Source: an uncultured Lachnospiraceae bacterium (GTDB taxonomy: Bacteria; Bacillota; Clostridia; Lachnospirales; Lachnospiraceae). Taken from it: 42,220 nt of DNA. The position numbers and the translations under genes are program-made. This document shows, in pieces, positions 18,542 to 26,595 of the stretch. The stretch is taken from NCBI GenBank assembly GCA_947385425.1, contig CANDKY010000026.1, positions 1 to 42,220 of the forward strand, written 5' to 3'. Position 1 is the first letter of the stretch. The number at the start of each line of letters is the position of its first letter. The notes below the pieces were generated by a model. The model was not told where the DNA came from and did no database searches. It was given only the letters and a program-made list of their open reading frames with translations.

Positions 18542-19498
18542 TTACTTTCCTATCGATTCCATATCTCCATTCCGTATCATAAAATATATTATTCTGTACT
18601 TCCCAAAGCTTTTCTCTATCCGGAATTCTGCGCCTTTTAATCCGTACTTCATATAAATATGTAATCCATCCACATAAATTATTTTATTAGTCTGAAATGG
18701 GATATACCATATATACTGTCCCACTGCTGCAGAATCAATAAATACCGGAGTATCATATTTGACTGCCTTGCAGTCCAATAAACTATCGCCATAATGCGCA
18801 AAATTATATATACCGAATTGCGGTGGAAAATCATCAATGACCCTTGTTACATCATCTTCCTTATTCCAAACATATACTGCTTTATGCCACCCGCTCAGCC
18901 AAAAATTTTCCCCATCATAGCATATCGTACGGAATCCATCTTCTGTATTTGGAATTGTATATACTTCTGTCTTTTTTGCATTTAAATCAAACTGATAAAT
19001 CTGATTTGATACGGCAGATATACAATATATTTTGCCTCCAACCTTCACACTTCTTGATATTTTTACATTCTTTGACTTACAAATCTGGTAACTGTTCTCT
19101 ATCTTTCTTTCCTTTATGTTTATCTCTATTATTTGCCTTAATCCTATTGAAACTGCTATTATTTTTCCATTATCCTGCCAGAAATTTGTAATTGAAATCT
19201 GAACTCCCTCGGGATTTTCTATCTTGATCCTGTGAAATTGAGAATTATCCAACTGATATACCCAAATGCTGTCTCCACAATCCGGCATCAGAAAAATATC
19301 ACTGTTGCATTTTATACATCTGGGATTCAGTCGGAATTTACTGGATGCCTTATCTGGTATTTCTCCTTTATATTCACACTCATCTACATCCAAATTCAAA
19401 CATAATAAACAATTTTTTTCGCCGTCAACAAGCCACGCCTTATTCCCTTCTATATACCAGTTATCACTCCACACAAAATAATCAACCCGTTCACCCAT
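18542..19498 (-). CDS. Cytoplasmic beta-propeller-like protein of unknown function
   Basis: The protein has 318 residues; the ATG follows GAGG at 8 nt. No signal peptide or membrane segment is seen. Repeating blade-like segments of 45-50 residues have a central aromatic strand and a turn, for example FLMPDCGDSIWVYQLDN, WQDNGKIIAVSIGLRQIIEI, KVGGKIYCISAVSNQIYQFDL, YDGENFWLSGWHKAVYVWNKE, and AVGQYIWYIPFQTNKIIYVDG. This suggests a six-bladed or similar propeller. Such genes occasionally sit in polysaccharide loci, but no catalytic residues can be named. It is AT-rich relative to flanking genes and lies between the WecF-like and GT11-like genes. Confidence 0.72.
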   Translation of the reverse strand: MGERVDYFVWSDNWYIEGNKAWLVDGEKNCLLCLNLDVDECEYKGEIPDKASSKFRLNPRCIKCNSDIFLMPDCGDSIWVYQLDNSQFHRIKIENPEGVQISITNFWQDNGKIIAVSIGLRQIIEINIKERKIENSYQICKSKNVKISRSVKVGGKIYCISAVSNQIYQFDLNAKKTEVYTIPNTEDGFRTICYDGENFWLSGWHKAVYVWNKEDDVTRVIDDFPPQFGIYNFAHYGDSLLDCKAVKYDTPVFIDSAAVGQYIWYIPFQTNKIIYVDGLHIYMKYGLKGAEFRIEKSFGKYRIIYFMIRNGDMESIGK

Positions 19499-19535
19499 CA
19501 GCCATACCTCAATTTTTGCTGTTTATATTAATAGC

Positions 19536-20579
19536 TCAGTTTCTCATTAAAAATATTATTCCATTCATTAATGGTGCTAAATCAAACATTTGCACTAATC
19601 TATCTTCATTACTTACCTGATATTCTTTGGGAAATTTAATAAACTCTTCAAATGCCATCTGCTCAATTTCATGCATTGTATTTATAATGCAATGATTTTC
19701 TGTTCTAAAATAATGTGCTAAGACAGAATTATCCTTTAAGAAAACTTTTTTCCCTAAATATAATAGTGAAAAAATATTTCCAAGAGCCTGTTGCCTGTTT
19801 ATATCAAATATTGAAATATCCATATTGTTCAGAAATTGGTAATACTCGGCTTCCTTTATAAATCCTGTTATACCAACAAATTTCTTACCAAATATACGTT
19901 TTCCCTCTTTTATTACTGCTTTTGCATATATAGGATCACCATATGACAATGGCGCAAATATTTTTATATTTTCATTCTTAAACTTTGATAATTGCCTAAG
20001 TATCGCAATATGCCTGTTTGTCTTTGTTGCTGAATTTCCAATCTGCACCGCAATATATCCTTTTTCCTTTTTATTTTGAGCCTTAATATTTCTAAGGATT
20101 TCAAAATCAGTACGCCCATATCTGACACAAAAGAATCTCCCTTTCGGATTATAATTTTTTTGCATATACCTTTTCTCTTCGGGAATAATATTAATTAGTC
20201 CATGTACATTCCTGATAACATATTTTTTTCTAAAATTTTTCATTTTATCCTGTACATAAAATTTATCTCCACCCCAAAAGTACAAATAAAGCCGTCCCAA
20301 CAATTTTCTATTCCAAAAAAAATATTCTATAATTTCATAATCAAATATTCCGTGATATATTATCTTATCAAATTTGTATATTTCATCCCCTTTTAATTTT
20401 TTAATAATATTACGGATACATTTGGCATTCTTATATAATGATATATTCACTCTTATACTGCTGTCACGCACCCCATATATCCAAAACTCATGATAATTAT
20501 CCCTGAAGTTATCAAATATAAAACGCAAAAAATTATCTGTGAATTTTTCGATACGGAATAAATGTAAAATTCTGTACAT
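19536..20579 (-). CDS. WecF-like (GT56) 4-acetamido-4,6-dideoxygalactose transferase family protein
   Basis: The protein has 347 residues; the start follows GGGAG at 7 nt. Family 56 blocks are visible: IIYHGIFDYEIIEYFF, LLGRLYLYFWGGDKF, GYIAVQIGNSATKTNRHI, IFAPLSYGDPIYAKAVI, FMNNMDISIFD-type NNMDISIFDINRQQALGNIF and LLYLGKKVFL. E. coli WecF transfers Fuc4NAc from the TDP-sugar to lipid II of enterobacterial common antigen. The aminotransferase, PglD-type and WbqC-like genes upstream could supply a 4-amino-sugar donor, but no TDP-sugar synthesis genes are in the window. Base composition is strikingly AT-rich with many Lys/Ile/Asn/Phe codons, a sign of recent acquisition. Confidence 0.82.
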   Translation of the reverse strand: MYRILHLFRIEKFTDNFLRFIFDNFRDNYHEFWIYGVRDSSIRVNISLYKNAKCIRNIIKKLKGDEIYKFDKIIYHGIFDYEIIEYFFWNRKLLGRLYLYFWGGDKFYVQDKMKNFRKKYVIRNVHGLINIIPEEKRYMQKNYNPKGRFFCVRYGRTDFEILRNIKAQNKKEKGYIAVQIGNSATKTNRHIAILRQLSKFKNENIKIFAPLSYGDPIYAKAVIKEGKRIFGKKFVGITGFIKEAEYYQFLNNMDISIFDINRQQALGNIFSLLYLGKKVFLKDNSVLAHYFRTENHCIINTMHEIEQMAFEEFIKFPKEYQVSNEDRLVQMFDLAPLMNGIIFLMRN

Positions 20580-20609
20580 CCCATTACTCCCATAAAACCT
20601 CTCACTTAC

Positions 20610-21542
20610 TTATTTCTGTAATTCTTCCCACTTAGCCACCCCAAAACCTGTTTTACCAAATAAATTGCCATTATATAACATATATAATTTACCATTTTCT
20701 TGAAATACGCTATTATAACACAGCATTTGGGAATCCCATCCCGTTTCTGAAAGATCAATTTGAGCCATTTCGTCCTTCCGTTCCCAATCCCGCCCATTCA
20801 CAGATTCTGCATAACCAATTTTATAACTATTTTCTTTATTCACTCTATAGTCCAATGTTTTGCGGTACGAATACCACATTTTATACATATTATTTTCTTT
20901 AATTACCCATGGACGCCCTATCGCTTCATCCTGTCTGCAGCTTATACACGACTTGGCCTTATCCTTCTTCCAGTGAACCCCATCGAAGGAACTCGCATAC
21001 TGCACATTATAAACCGGTTCCATTTTCCCCTCTCCCTGTATCCAATGTGAACAGGACACATACCACATTTCCCACATATCCGAATCAAGCAAAACACATG
21101 GGGCAGTATTAAAGATTGGTTCCTCCAAAGAACGATCCAAAAGCGGCCCATCCGAATATTTTTCAAAAGTCCTGCCGCCGTCACTGCTGACCGCCAGACC
21201 AATAGACAAATGATATGATACCGGAAAACATTGATTCCACCCAATGTAATATGCATAAATATTTTCTCCGTTCCGCACTAATGACGAGAACATAATACCG
21301 CTGTCGTCAAAAGTCCCCGGCCTTCCCCATTCAAGTAACGGTTCACTGCATAATTCAATTAATTCCCAACTGTTTCTCTCAAAAACAGCATATGCCGGAT
21401 ATGATTTTCCTTCTTCATTTCTGGTACTGAAATATATACGAAAGAAATTTTCATTAACCGAAAAAAAACAGGCAATGTCGCATGTGAATACATCCATTTT
21501 GTATTTTTCTCGACACAAAATAATTTTCCTTTTTTTATCCAA
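20610..21542 (-). CDS. Five-bladed propeller (GH43/GH32-like fold) protein, start region frame-shifted
   Basis: The main frame encodes 310 residues. Blade motifs are plentiful: FFRIYFSTRNEEGKSYPAY, IYAYYIGWN, SIGLAVSSDGGRTFEKYSDG, WEMWYVSCSHW, NVQYASSFDGVHWKKDK, MYKMWYSYRKTLDYR, KIGYAESVNGRDWERKD and LYMLYNGNLFG. These are typical of GH43/GH32/GH130-like propellers found in surface-glycan clusters, where hydrolase activity is often doubtful. The frame has only a TTG at its 5' end. A GGAGG with ideal spacing instead serves the ATG at 21547, which is in another frame across an A7 tract; one more A would join it to this gene. Real start therefore uncertain. Confidence 0.75.
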   Translation of the reverse strand: MDKKRKIILCREKYKMDVFTCDIACFFSVNENFFRIYFSTRNEEGKSYPAYAVFERNSWELIELCSEPLLEWGRPGTFDDSGIMFSSLVRNGENIYAYYIGWNQCFPVSYHLSIGLAVSSDGGRTFEKYSDGPLLDRSLEEPIFNTAPCVLLDSDMWEMWYVSCSHWIQGEGKMEPVYNVQYASSFDGVHWKKDKAKSCISCRQDEAIGRPWVIKENNMYKMWYSYRKTLDYRVNKENSYKIGYAESVNGRDWERKDEMAQIDLSETGWDSQMLCYNSVFQENGKLYMLYNGNLFGKTGFGVAKWEELQK

Positions 21543-21578
21543 CTCATCTATAATGCCTCCACTGCAGTAAATTAACTT

Positions 21579-22238
21579 TTATTCCTCTTTACCATACCTC
21601 AGAATCTCCCCACACCCCGTTCCCACAGCATATATCTCTGCCGTCTCCAGTTTCTTCTTCAGGCTCGCTCTCTTATAAAACGATGCCCTTGATATATGGC
21701 ACATTTCCGCTGCCTCTTCCCCCTTAATTTCCTTTCTTCTCCACATCCGATATATTTCTTCAAAATTTCCCGGCATAGCAAGTTCCGGCCTGCCAAATTG
21801 TACTCCCCGGCTTCTGGCTCGTTCTATTCCTTCCTTCTGTTTACGCATGAACCACTCCGCACTGTCTGCATACTCCAGCATAGACAGCACTACATCCTCC
21901 ACCAACGTTCCACATTGTATCTTCCCCCGCCTGGTATCGATCTGGGGCATATCCAATACTGCCACATCTGCTTTCTTTTCTTTTGTCAGAACCCGCAGTT
22001 GAATCCCCACTTCCCCGTAACTGTCGCCAAGGCTTCCAAGTTCCTTTATATAAATCAAATCCCCGGCTTTCAGCTTTCCTAAAAGATTCTGATATTGCTC
22101 CTTCACTCTGGTACTATTCTCCCGGTGGTCAATATAAATGTCCTTATCCGCTACCTGCATTTCATACATTAAATCCTTCTGTTTATTCACATCTATTTTG
22201 CCAGGCAGTCCACAGATATATCCATATATTTTCCCCAT
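21579..22238 (-). CDS. Serine-recombinase-like protein lacking the catalytic serine
   Basis: The protein has 219 residues; AAGGAG lies 7 nt before the ATG. The overall plan is resolvase/invertase: an N-terminal YGY strand, a KAGDLIYIKELGSLG strand, GTLVEDVVLSMLEYADSAEWFMRKQKEGIERAR (long E helix), GVQFGRPEL linker, then a C-terminal helix-turn-helix (EEIYRMWRRKEIKGEEAAEM, SRASFYKRA). Active enzymes have YARVSTxxQ at the start and DRLxR in the middle. Here the first reads YGYICGLPGK and the second KELGSLG, so the nucleophilic Ser and the key Arg residues are absent. It is likely a DNA-binding protein without recombination activity. It sits between the main surface-protein gene and the glycosyltransferases, so a regulatory role is plausible. 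Confidence 0.82.
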   Translation of the reverse strand: MGKIYGYICGLPGKIDVNKQKDLMYEMQVADKDIYIDHRENSTRVKEQYQNLLGKLKAGDLIYIKELGSLGDSYGEVGIQLRVLTKEKKADVAVLDMPQIDTRRGKIQCGTLVEDVVLSMLEYADSAEWFMRKQKEGIERARSRGVQFGRPELAMPGNFEEIYRMWRRKEIKGEEAAEMCHISRASFYKRASLKKKLETAEIYAVGTGCGEILRYGKEE

Positions 22239-22355
22239 AGACCTACTCCTTGTCCGTTATTTCTGAAACTCTAAAAAGCTTTTTGTCTTACTCCTTTTGG
22301 CGGCTTCAATTTTTCAATATATTTTGCTCAATATACCAATTTATCTTTGAAAATA

Positions 22356-22397
22356 TTTGTATAGGCAAAGTACTTCTCCTACCTTTGCCTATACAAA
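22356..22397. terminator. Perfect 14-bp inverted repeat after the surface-protein gene (terminator or operator)
   Basis: TTTGTATAGGCAAA and TTTGCCTATACAAA are perfect inverse copies separated by 14 nt. It lies 68 bp beyond the stop of the secreted-protein gene and 118 bp before the recombinase-like gene. The flanking DNA is AT-rich but lacks a long T-run, so a terminator, attenuator or protein-binding site are all possible. No other gene is seen in 22239-22464. Confidence 0.5.
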
Positions 22398-22464
22398 CAG
22401 GTTACAGATTATCCAACAAAATTTTTTCTGGTAATACCTATTTCAATGAATTATGCCTTTACAA

Positions 22465-23724
22465 TTATTTAATTTTGAATTTTACCTTAACTTCTTTTGT
22501 CGTATCGTCCGCTAATTTATAAGTAATTGTTGCTTCTTTTTCACTAACAGTATCTGCCCAATAGTTACGGGTTCCTTCATTTAATGTTAATGTTTTTGCC
22601 GTAGCATCATGAGTAATATAATCTATAATTTCTGCCTGCGAACCATCAGCAATTTGCCATTTTATACTTGTTATTGATACCAACGCATCCTTACCCTCCC
22701 CAGCCGTATAAGTTACAATCCCGGGAGTTGCAGATGGCGTAAATACAGGCCCCGTAGACTCTTTCAGCAGCTTAGCCGTACCATCAACATAAGCAATACT
22801 ATCGCCGCTGGTCGCCGCCGACTGGGTTTTATAATTTGCCCCTCTGATACCCAGGAAGGAATACGTAACAGATGCCTTAACATCACTTGCCGCCCACGGT
22901 GCACGACTGTTTACCGTACCGGTAAGGCGGAATACCGTACCGCCGTCTGTTGCGCTTGCCGCTTTATAAAACTTATCCGTACCTGTTCCATCCGAAGATT
23001 TGCTGTAAACCTTATAATACGCGGCTTTGTCAAGCGCAAAAGCTACGGAAACTTCATCTGCTCCCAACGCAATTATGTACTGCGGGTCGCTTTCTGTTCC
23101 TGCCGGATAGTCAATGGTATTGCCTGTAATTGCCTGAGCCTGAATATCAGCCGCTGCAGCAGCACCTTCGCCATTAAAAGCCCCGCCTGCATCTGTATCC
23201 TCACTTGTCAGCCCTGTCGTCAGATAAAGCTTGCCATCACTGTGCTTCGTATAACTTGCCATTGCCGTTGCATCTGCCCCTGTTGCATCCGCTGCAGTAC
23301 CCAGTTTCAAATCAACTTTTTTAGGAATTTCAAGCCCAATAAACAAATTTTTGGACGTATCGGTTTCCGTAACTTCAGAAGCACTGTCAACCAAAGTAAC
23401 CGTGTCATCTTTCGGCTCCACTTTAATGTCTGCCTGTACACGCACGGCTACATTGCTCTTGTTATAAATTGGAAGTTCCGCACTGGCAATCTGGGAATTT
23501 GTCTGGCCGGCCTGCTCAAACGCGTCAATCCCAAATTCTACCGTAGTCGGCACTACCACCGAATAGATCGGGCTCTTAACTTCAGAATCACCTGTAATTG
23601 TCTTATCCGTTTCCGTTGAATCTCCCGTCAAAGTTTTATCCGTTGCTGCCGCAAAACATGTTGTGCCAAGCATACTTGCACATATCGCAACACTCAAAAT
23701 TGATGCTACTATTTTTTTCTTCAT
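22465..23724 (-). CDS. Secreted Thr/Ala-rich surface protein (candidate glycosylation target)
   Basis: The protein has 419 residues. The ATG at 23724 follows a perfect AGGAGG, indicating strong expression; an upstream in-frame ATG at 23841 is less likely. The signal peptide is MKKKIVASILSVAICASMLG..CFA, cleaved near residue 26. The mature part opens with TDKTLTGDSTETDKTITGDS and has a beta-sandwich motif (SVVVPTTVEFGIDAFEQAG, ELPIYNKSNVAVRV) shared with the secreted proteins at 8596 and 27704. The rest is rich in Thr, Ala, Ser, Asp, with few aromatics. It ends in a beta-rich domain (ITSIKWQIADGSQ, ATITYKLADDTTKEVKV). No sorting motif is seen. It resembles abundant surface or filament proteins; a glycoprotein role is inferred from the surrounding glycosyltransferases. 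Confidence 0.82.
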   Translation of the reverse strand: MKKKIVASILSVAICASMLGTTCFAAATDKTLTGDSTETDKTITGDSEVKSPIYSVVVPTTVEFGIDAFEQAGQTNSQIASAELPIYNKSNVAVRVQADIKVEPKDDTVTLVDSASEVTETDTSKNLFIGLEIPKKVDLKLGTAADATGADATAMASYTKHSDGKLYLTTGLTSEDTDAGGAFNGEGAAAAADIQAQAITGNTIDYPAGTESDPQYIIALGADEVSVAFALDKAAYYKVYSKSSDGTGTDKFYKAASATDGGTVFRLTGTVNSRAPWAASDVKASVTYSFLGIRGANYKTQSAATSGDSIAYVDGTAKLLKESTGPVFTPSATPGIVTYTAGEGKDALVSITSIKWQIADGSQAEIIDYITHDATAKTLTLNEGTRNYWADTVSEKEATITYKLADDTTKEVKVKFKIK

Positions 23725-23899
23725 GTTTTTTCCTCCTGACATTGAAAATAAAAATTTACATATACGTTTATCTATATATCGCCTGTTCCCAGCCTCATTT
23801 CCTCCCCCCCTTCCCTTTAGGAAGCCAGACGCATATACCATAAGATAACCTGTCCTGGATTAACGGAAAACAAAGGTTTACCATTTTGCGCAAAAGCAC

Positions 23900-24433
23900 C
23901 TAATTATTGATATTAAGGTAAATATTGACACCAAAAGAACTGTTCTCCGTCCCGTCTTCTCTCAGTAAATGATACATGCAGACTGCCTCATAGCTGCCTG
24001 CCGGCAAATCCTCGTCCAATTTAATTTCCTTAATGCGTTTTCCTACTGGTATCACACCGGAAGTAAATATAACTTCCGTTCCATCAAGCAATACTTCAAA
24101 GGAAATCGCGTAATGGTTGCTTCCCGCATTCGCTACATACGCATCATCAGAAGGACTTTCCCCATCAGGAAAGTTCCAGACTACATTCATATTTGTTTCA
24201 AACATACTATCATCTACCCTGCTCTGCATATCCTGCGTAATAGTCTCTAAATTAGACTCATCCACTACCAGGCTTCCTGTAGCAACTGTCTCTTGCGGTT
24301 GAGGCCGCATAGATTTATAAATAAAGAACCCTACAATCAGCACTGCTGCAATTACACAGAGGAAACCTACAATTAAAATAATTTGCGATGTTGTCAGTTC
24401 TTTTTTGTTTCCCTGTTCTTTTTTCTCTTCCAT
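23900..24433 (-). CDS. Single-pass membrane protein with extracellular beta domain
   Basis: The protein has 177 residues; GGGAGG lies 7 nt before the ATG. A Lys/Glu-rich cytoplasmic start (MEEKKEQGNKKELTTSQ) is followed by one membrane helix at about 18-40 (IILIVGFLCVIAAVLIVGFFIY). An external domain follows: NMNVVWNFPDGESPSDDAYV, ISFEVLLDGTEVIFTSGVIP, DLPAGSYEAVCMYHLL. The pattern of ligand-presenting beta strands ending in G-x-Y-x-A resembles a family of small extracellular domains common in Clostridia, which I cannot name. It sits immediately upstream of the major secreted protein on the same strand and may anchor or assemble it. Confidence 0.75.
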   Translation of the reverse strand: MEEKKEQGNKKELTTSQIILIVGFLCVIAAVLIVGFFIYKSMRPQPQETVATGSLVVDESNLETITQDMQSRVDDSMFETNMNVVWNFPDGESPSDDAYVANAGSNHYAISFEVLLDGTEVIFTSGVIPVGKRIKEIKLDEDLPAGSYEAVCMYHLLREDGTENSSFGVNIYLNINN

Positions 24434-24501
24434 ATATATACCTCCCCGAATTTCCCAGACACCTTTATACCCAGTTCCTTTTACACATATCTGATATCTG
24501 T

Positions 24502-25168
24502 CTATATATGCCTCACATCAATACTCCTTCCAGGCATCTTCACCGTACTGCCCTTTGCCGCATATACCTCATAATCCAAAGTATCCTTTAATATTACTGC
24601 CCCCGCGCCAATCAGATTATATTTTCCTACCTTCAGATTATCCCTTATCGTCGCATTGACGCCCACAAACGAATTGCCCCCTATCCGTACATTGCCTGAT
24701 ACAACTGCCTGTGAAGTTATAAAACAATTGTCCTCTATCACCGAGTGATGCCCCAGATGGTTCCCGCTCCACACAATGACATTATTCCCTATCCTGGAAT
24801 ACGGCTGTATCACATTATTCTCTAAAATAAAACTGTTTTCCCCTACCTCTGTGCCATAATATATTGCTTTGGAACTGATATATTTTTATAAAGGAATACC
24901 CTTTTGCTTTTGCCTCCAAATACTTTTCTTCCCTCGCCCTGTTCATGGACTTATAACTGATTGGAACAAACATTTTGTACCGATCAGGCGGGCAGGATCT
25001 GGTTATCTCTTCAAACGGCACTACCGGCAAGTTTGAAAAATAAGGTTCCTTTACATACTCTCCGTCGACAGTGAACGCAGCCACTTCATATTCCGAATCA
25101 TTCTTCAGATAAAAATAAGCCACCTCTGCTATCTGTCCCACCCCAAAAACCACTACTCTATCCATCAT
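24502..25168 (-). pseudogene. PglD/NeuD-type sugar N-acetyltransferase, frameshifted
   Basis: Two overlapping frames make one protein. Frame 1 (25168 to about 24885) begins MMDRVVVFGVGQIAEVAYFYLKN, the PglD N-terminal Rossmann domain, and runs to KAKGYSFIK. The second frame then continues as YISSKAIYYGTEVGENSFI and a left-handed beta-helix of hexapeptide repeats (VIEDNCFITSQAVVSGNVRI, FVGVNATIRDNL, IGAGAVIL), ending at 24502. The switch lies in an A5 run (24883-24887 on this strand as T5); removing one A restores a 222-residue reading frame. Intact homologues acetylate the 4-amino group of UDP- or TDP-sugars. It may be dead, phase-variable, or a sequencing artefact. Confidence 0.82.
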
Positions 25169-25204
25169 CCTAACCTTTTTCCATTTTTTGCCTGTTTGTT
25201 TTCC

Positions 25205-25870
25205 TTAACCTTTCCGCTTATATATATAAACGGTGTACTCATACAGCCCATAATCATTGCGTATTATATAATCCCTGGAAATATTTTCCGCCAGGAACCT
25301 GCTCAGGTCACTGAGCGGCAGATGGAATAAGTCATCCCTCTCCCAACTGACATCCTTTGACATTACATTAAACGCCAGGCCGCATCTGCATCCCGCATAA
25401 AGCCTTTGCAGCATCTTTTTAAAATAATCCAGCATTTCCCCGTAATCCAATTCCCGTTTCTCCGTAAAGACACCATTGGAAATAATATAATCATACTGCC
25501 CATCGAAATCTCTGTTATCCTTCAAAATATCCGTACACAGGAAATTCCCATCCGGATATTTTTCCCTGCATCTTTCTATGAACATTTCAGAAACATCCAT
25601 GCCTGTATATTTATAATTAAACCCGTGCCTCCCAATATATCCATATAAATGGCCAAGCCCGCAGCCAAAATCCAGCACAGATATTTCCGAGTCCCAGGCA
25701 GGATGGATTCTGTCAAATTCAATCAGCCCGAGCATTACCCCATACCTTTTCTCAGCATCCGCCTCGTCAGGCCAGTCAACGCCCTTACAACAGTCCCCAT
25801 GCAGCCTGAAACAATTTTCATAATGCTTTACAATATCCAGATAAGATACTTTTCCATTTTCATCGCCCAT
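25205..25870 (-). CDS. Class I SAM-dependent methyltransferase
   Basis: The protein has 221 residues. Motif I is SVLDFGCGLGHLYGYIG near 63-79, followed by YTGMDVSEMFIERCREKYP (acidic residue that binds the SAM ribose) and DYIISNGVFTEKRELDYGEM as the post-motif region. A C-terminal DLFHLPLSDLSRFLAENISRDYIIRN follows. The N-terminal part (YLDIVKHYENCFRLHGDCCKGVDWPD) resembles methyltransferases found in amino-sugar and O-antigen loci. The start overlaps the WbqC-like gene's stop by 11 nt (ATGGGCGATGA), so the two are co-translated. The substrate is probably a sugar or sugar-linked acyl group, which is an inference. Confidence 0.85.
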   Translation of the reverse strand: MGDENGKVSYLDIVKHYENCFRLHGDCCKGVDWPDEADAEKRYGVMLGLIEFDRIHPAWDSEISVLDFGCGLGHLYGYIGRHGFNYKYTGMDVSEMFIERCREKYPDGNFLCTDILKDNRDFDGQYDYIISNGVFTEKRELDYGEMLDYFKKMLQRLYAGCRCGLAFNVMSKDVSWERDDLFHLPLSDLSRFLAENISRDYIIRNDYGLYEYTVYIYKRKG

Positions 25871-26570
25871 TTAATTCATACTCCTCCAAAAACCCCCGCA
25901 CCCTCTCAACCGGGTTAAACATCAGCACATCTATAATTGACAATTTCCCGACAAATTCCCCTCCGTACTGCCGATATTCCACCCTGTCAAATCTTGTGTC
26001 CAGGAAATACAGCTTTATCCTGCTTTGCATAAACCTTTCTCTCTGATATAACGCCCTTCCTCCTGACGGGTTGATATAAGTATCCGCATGGAGGCATCTG
26101 CATATTTCTATAATTCTGTCCTGCCCTGTCAGAAAATTATCCTTCGGTATTTCCGATGATCGCATAACCGCCGTCTGTATCCCTAAGTAATCCGCTATCC
26201 TCTTTATGCTGTACTCCGCATACGCCGTCAGGCTTTCCTCACCATATTCTGTGATTTCCCTTATCAGCCCCGCTGTATGTCCAAAATAAGGGGCTTTCCG
26301 GTATGCATTTTCTATCCTTGCCAGAAATTTCCCCTTTTCTTTCCTGTCAAAACACAGCTTCGTATCCATAATCAGGCGGTTCTGCGAAGCATCCCTTACG
26401 GGAATGGTAAACAGATACGGCTTACCGCTCATTAAAATGTTGTTTCGGTTAATGTAGCCCCTTTTTATAAAATTCACGTCGTCCAATATAACAAACGCAT
26501 CGGCTGCATTGATTAACTGCCAATAGCCTATATATGGGAATAAATATGGCTGCATAATAACAATTTTCAT
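25860..26570 (-). CDS. WbqC-like family protein
   Basis: The protein has 236 residues. The ATG at 26570 lies 7 nt after GGGGG; an ATG two codons earlier is too close. Family features: MKIVIMQPYLFPYIGYWQLI, AADAFVILDDVNFIKRGYINRN, FTIPV, then DTYINPSGGRALYQRERF near the middle and FNPVERVRGFLEEYEL at the end. WbqC-like proteins occur beside DegT aminotransferases in polysaccharide loci and are thought to act on amino sugars, but the reaction is not firmly established. The position here, between the DegT gene and a methyltransferase with overlapping ends, fits that context. Confidence 0.87.
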   Translation of the reverse strand: MKIVIMQPYLFPYIGYWQLINAADAFVILDDVNFIKRGYINRNNILMSGKPYLFTIPVRDASQNRLIMDTKLCFDRKEKGKFLARIENAYRKAPYFGHTAGLIREITEYGEESLTAYAEYSIKRIADYLGIQTAVMRSSEIPKDNFLTGQDRIIEICRCLHADTYINPSGGRALYQRERFMQSRIKLYFLDTRFDRVEYRQYGGEFVGKLSIIDVLMFNPVERVRGFLEEYELNGR

Positions 26571-26595
26571 CTCCATACCCCCGCATGCCGCAAAT

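Noticed and set aside
22356-22397. Invertible promoter flanked by inverted repeats next to a recombinase gene
   Set aside because: The arms are only 14 nt apart, too close for a switch segment, and the neighbouring recombinase lacks catalytic residues.
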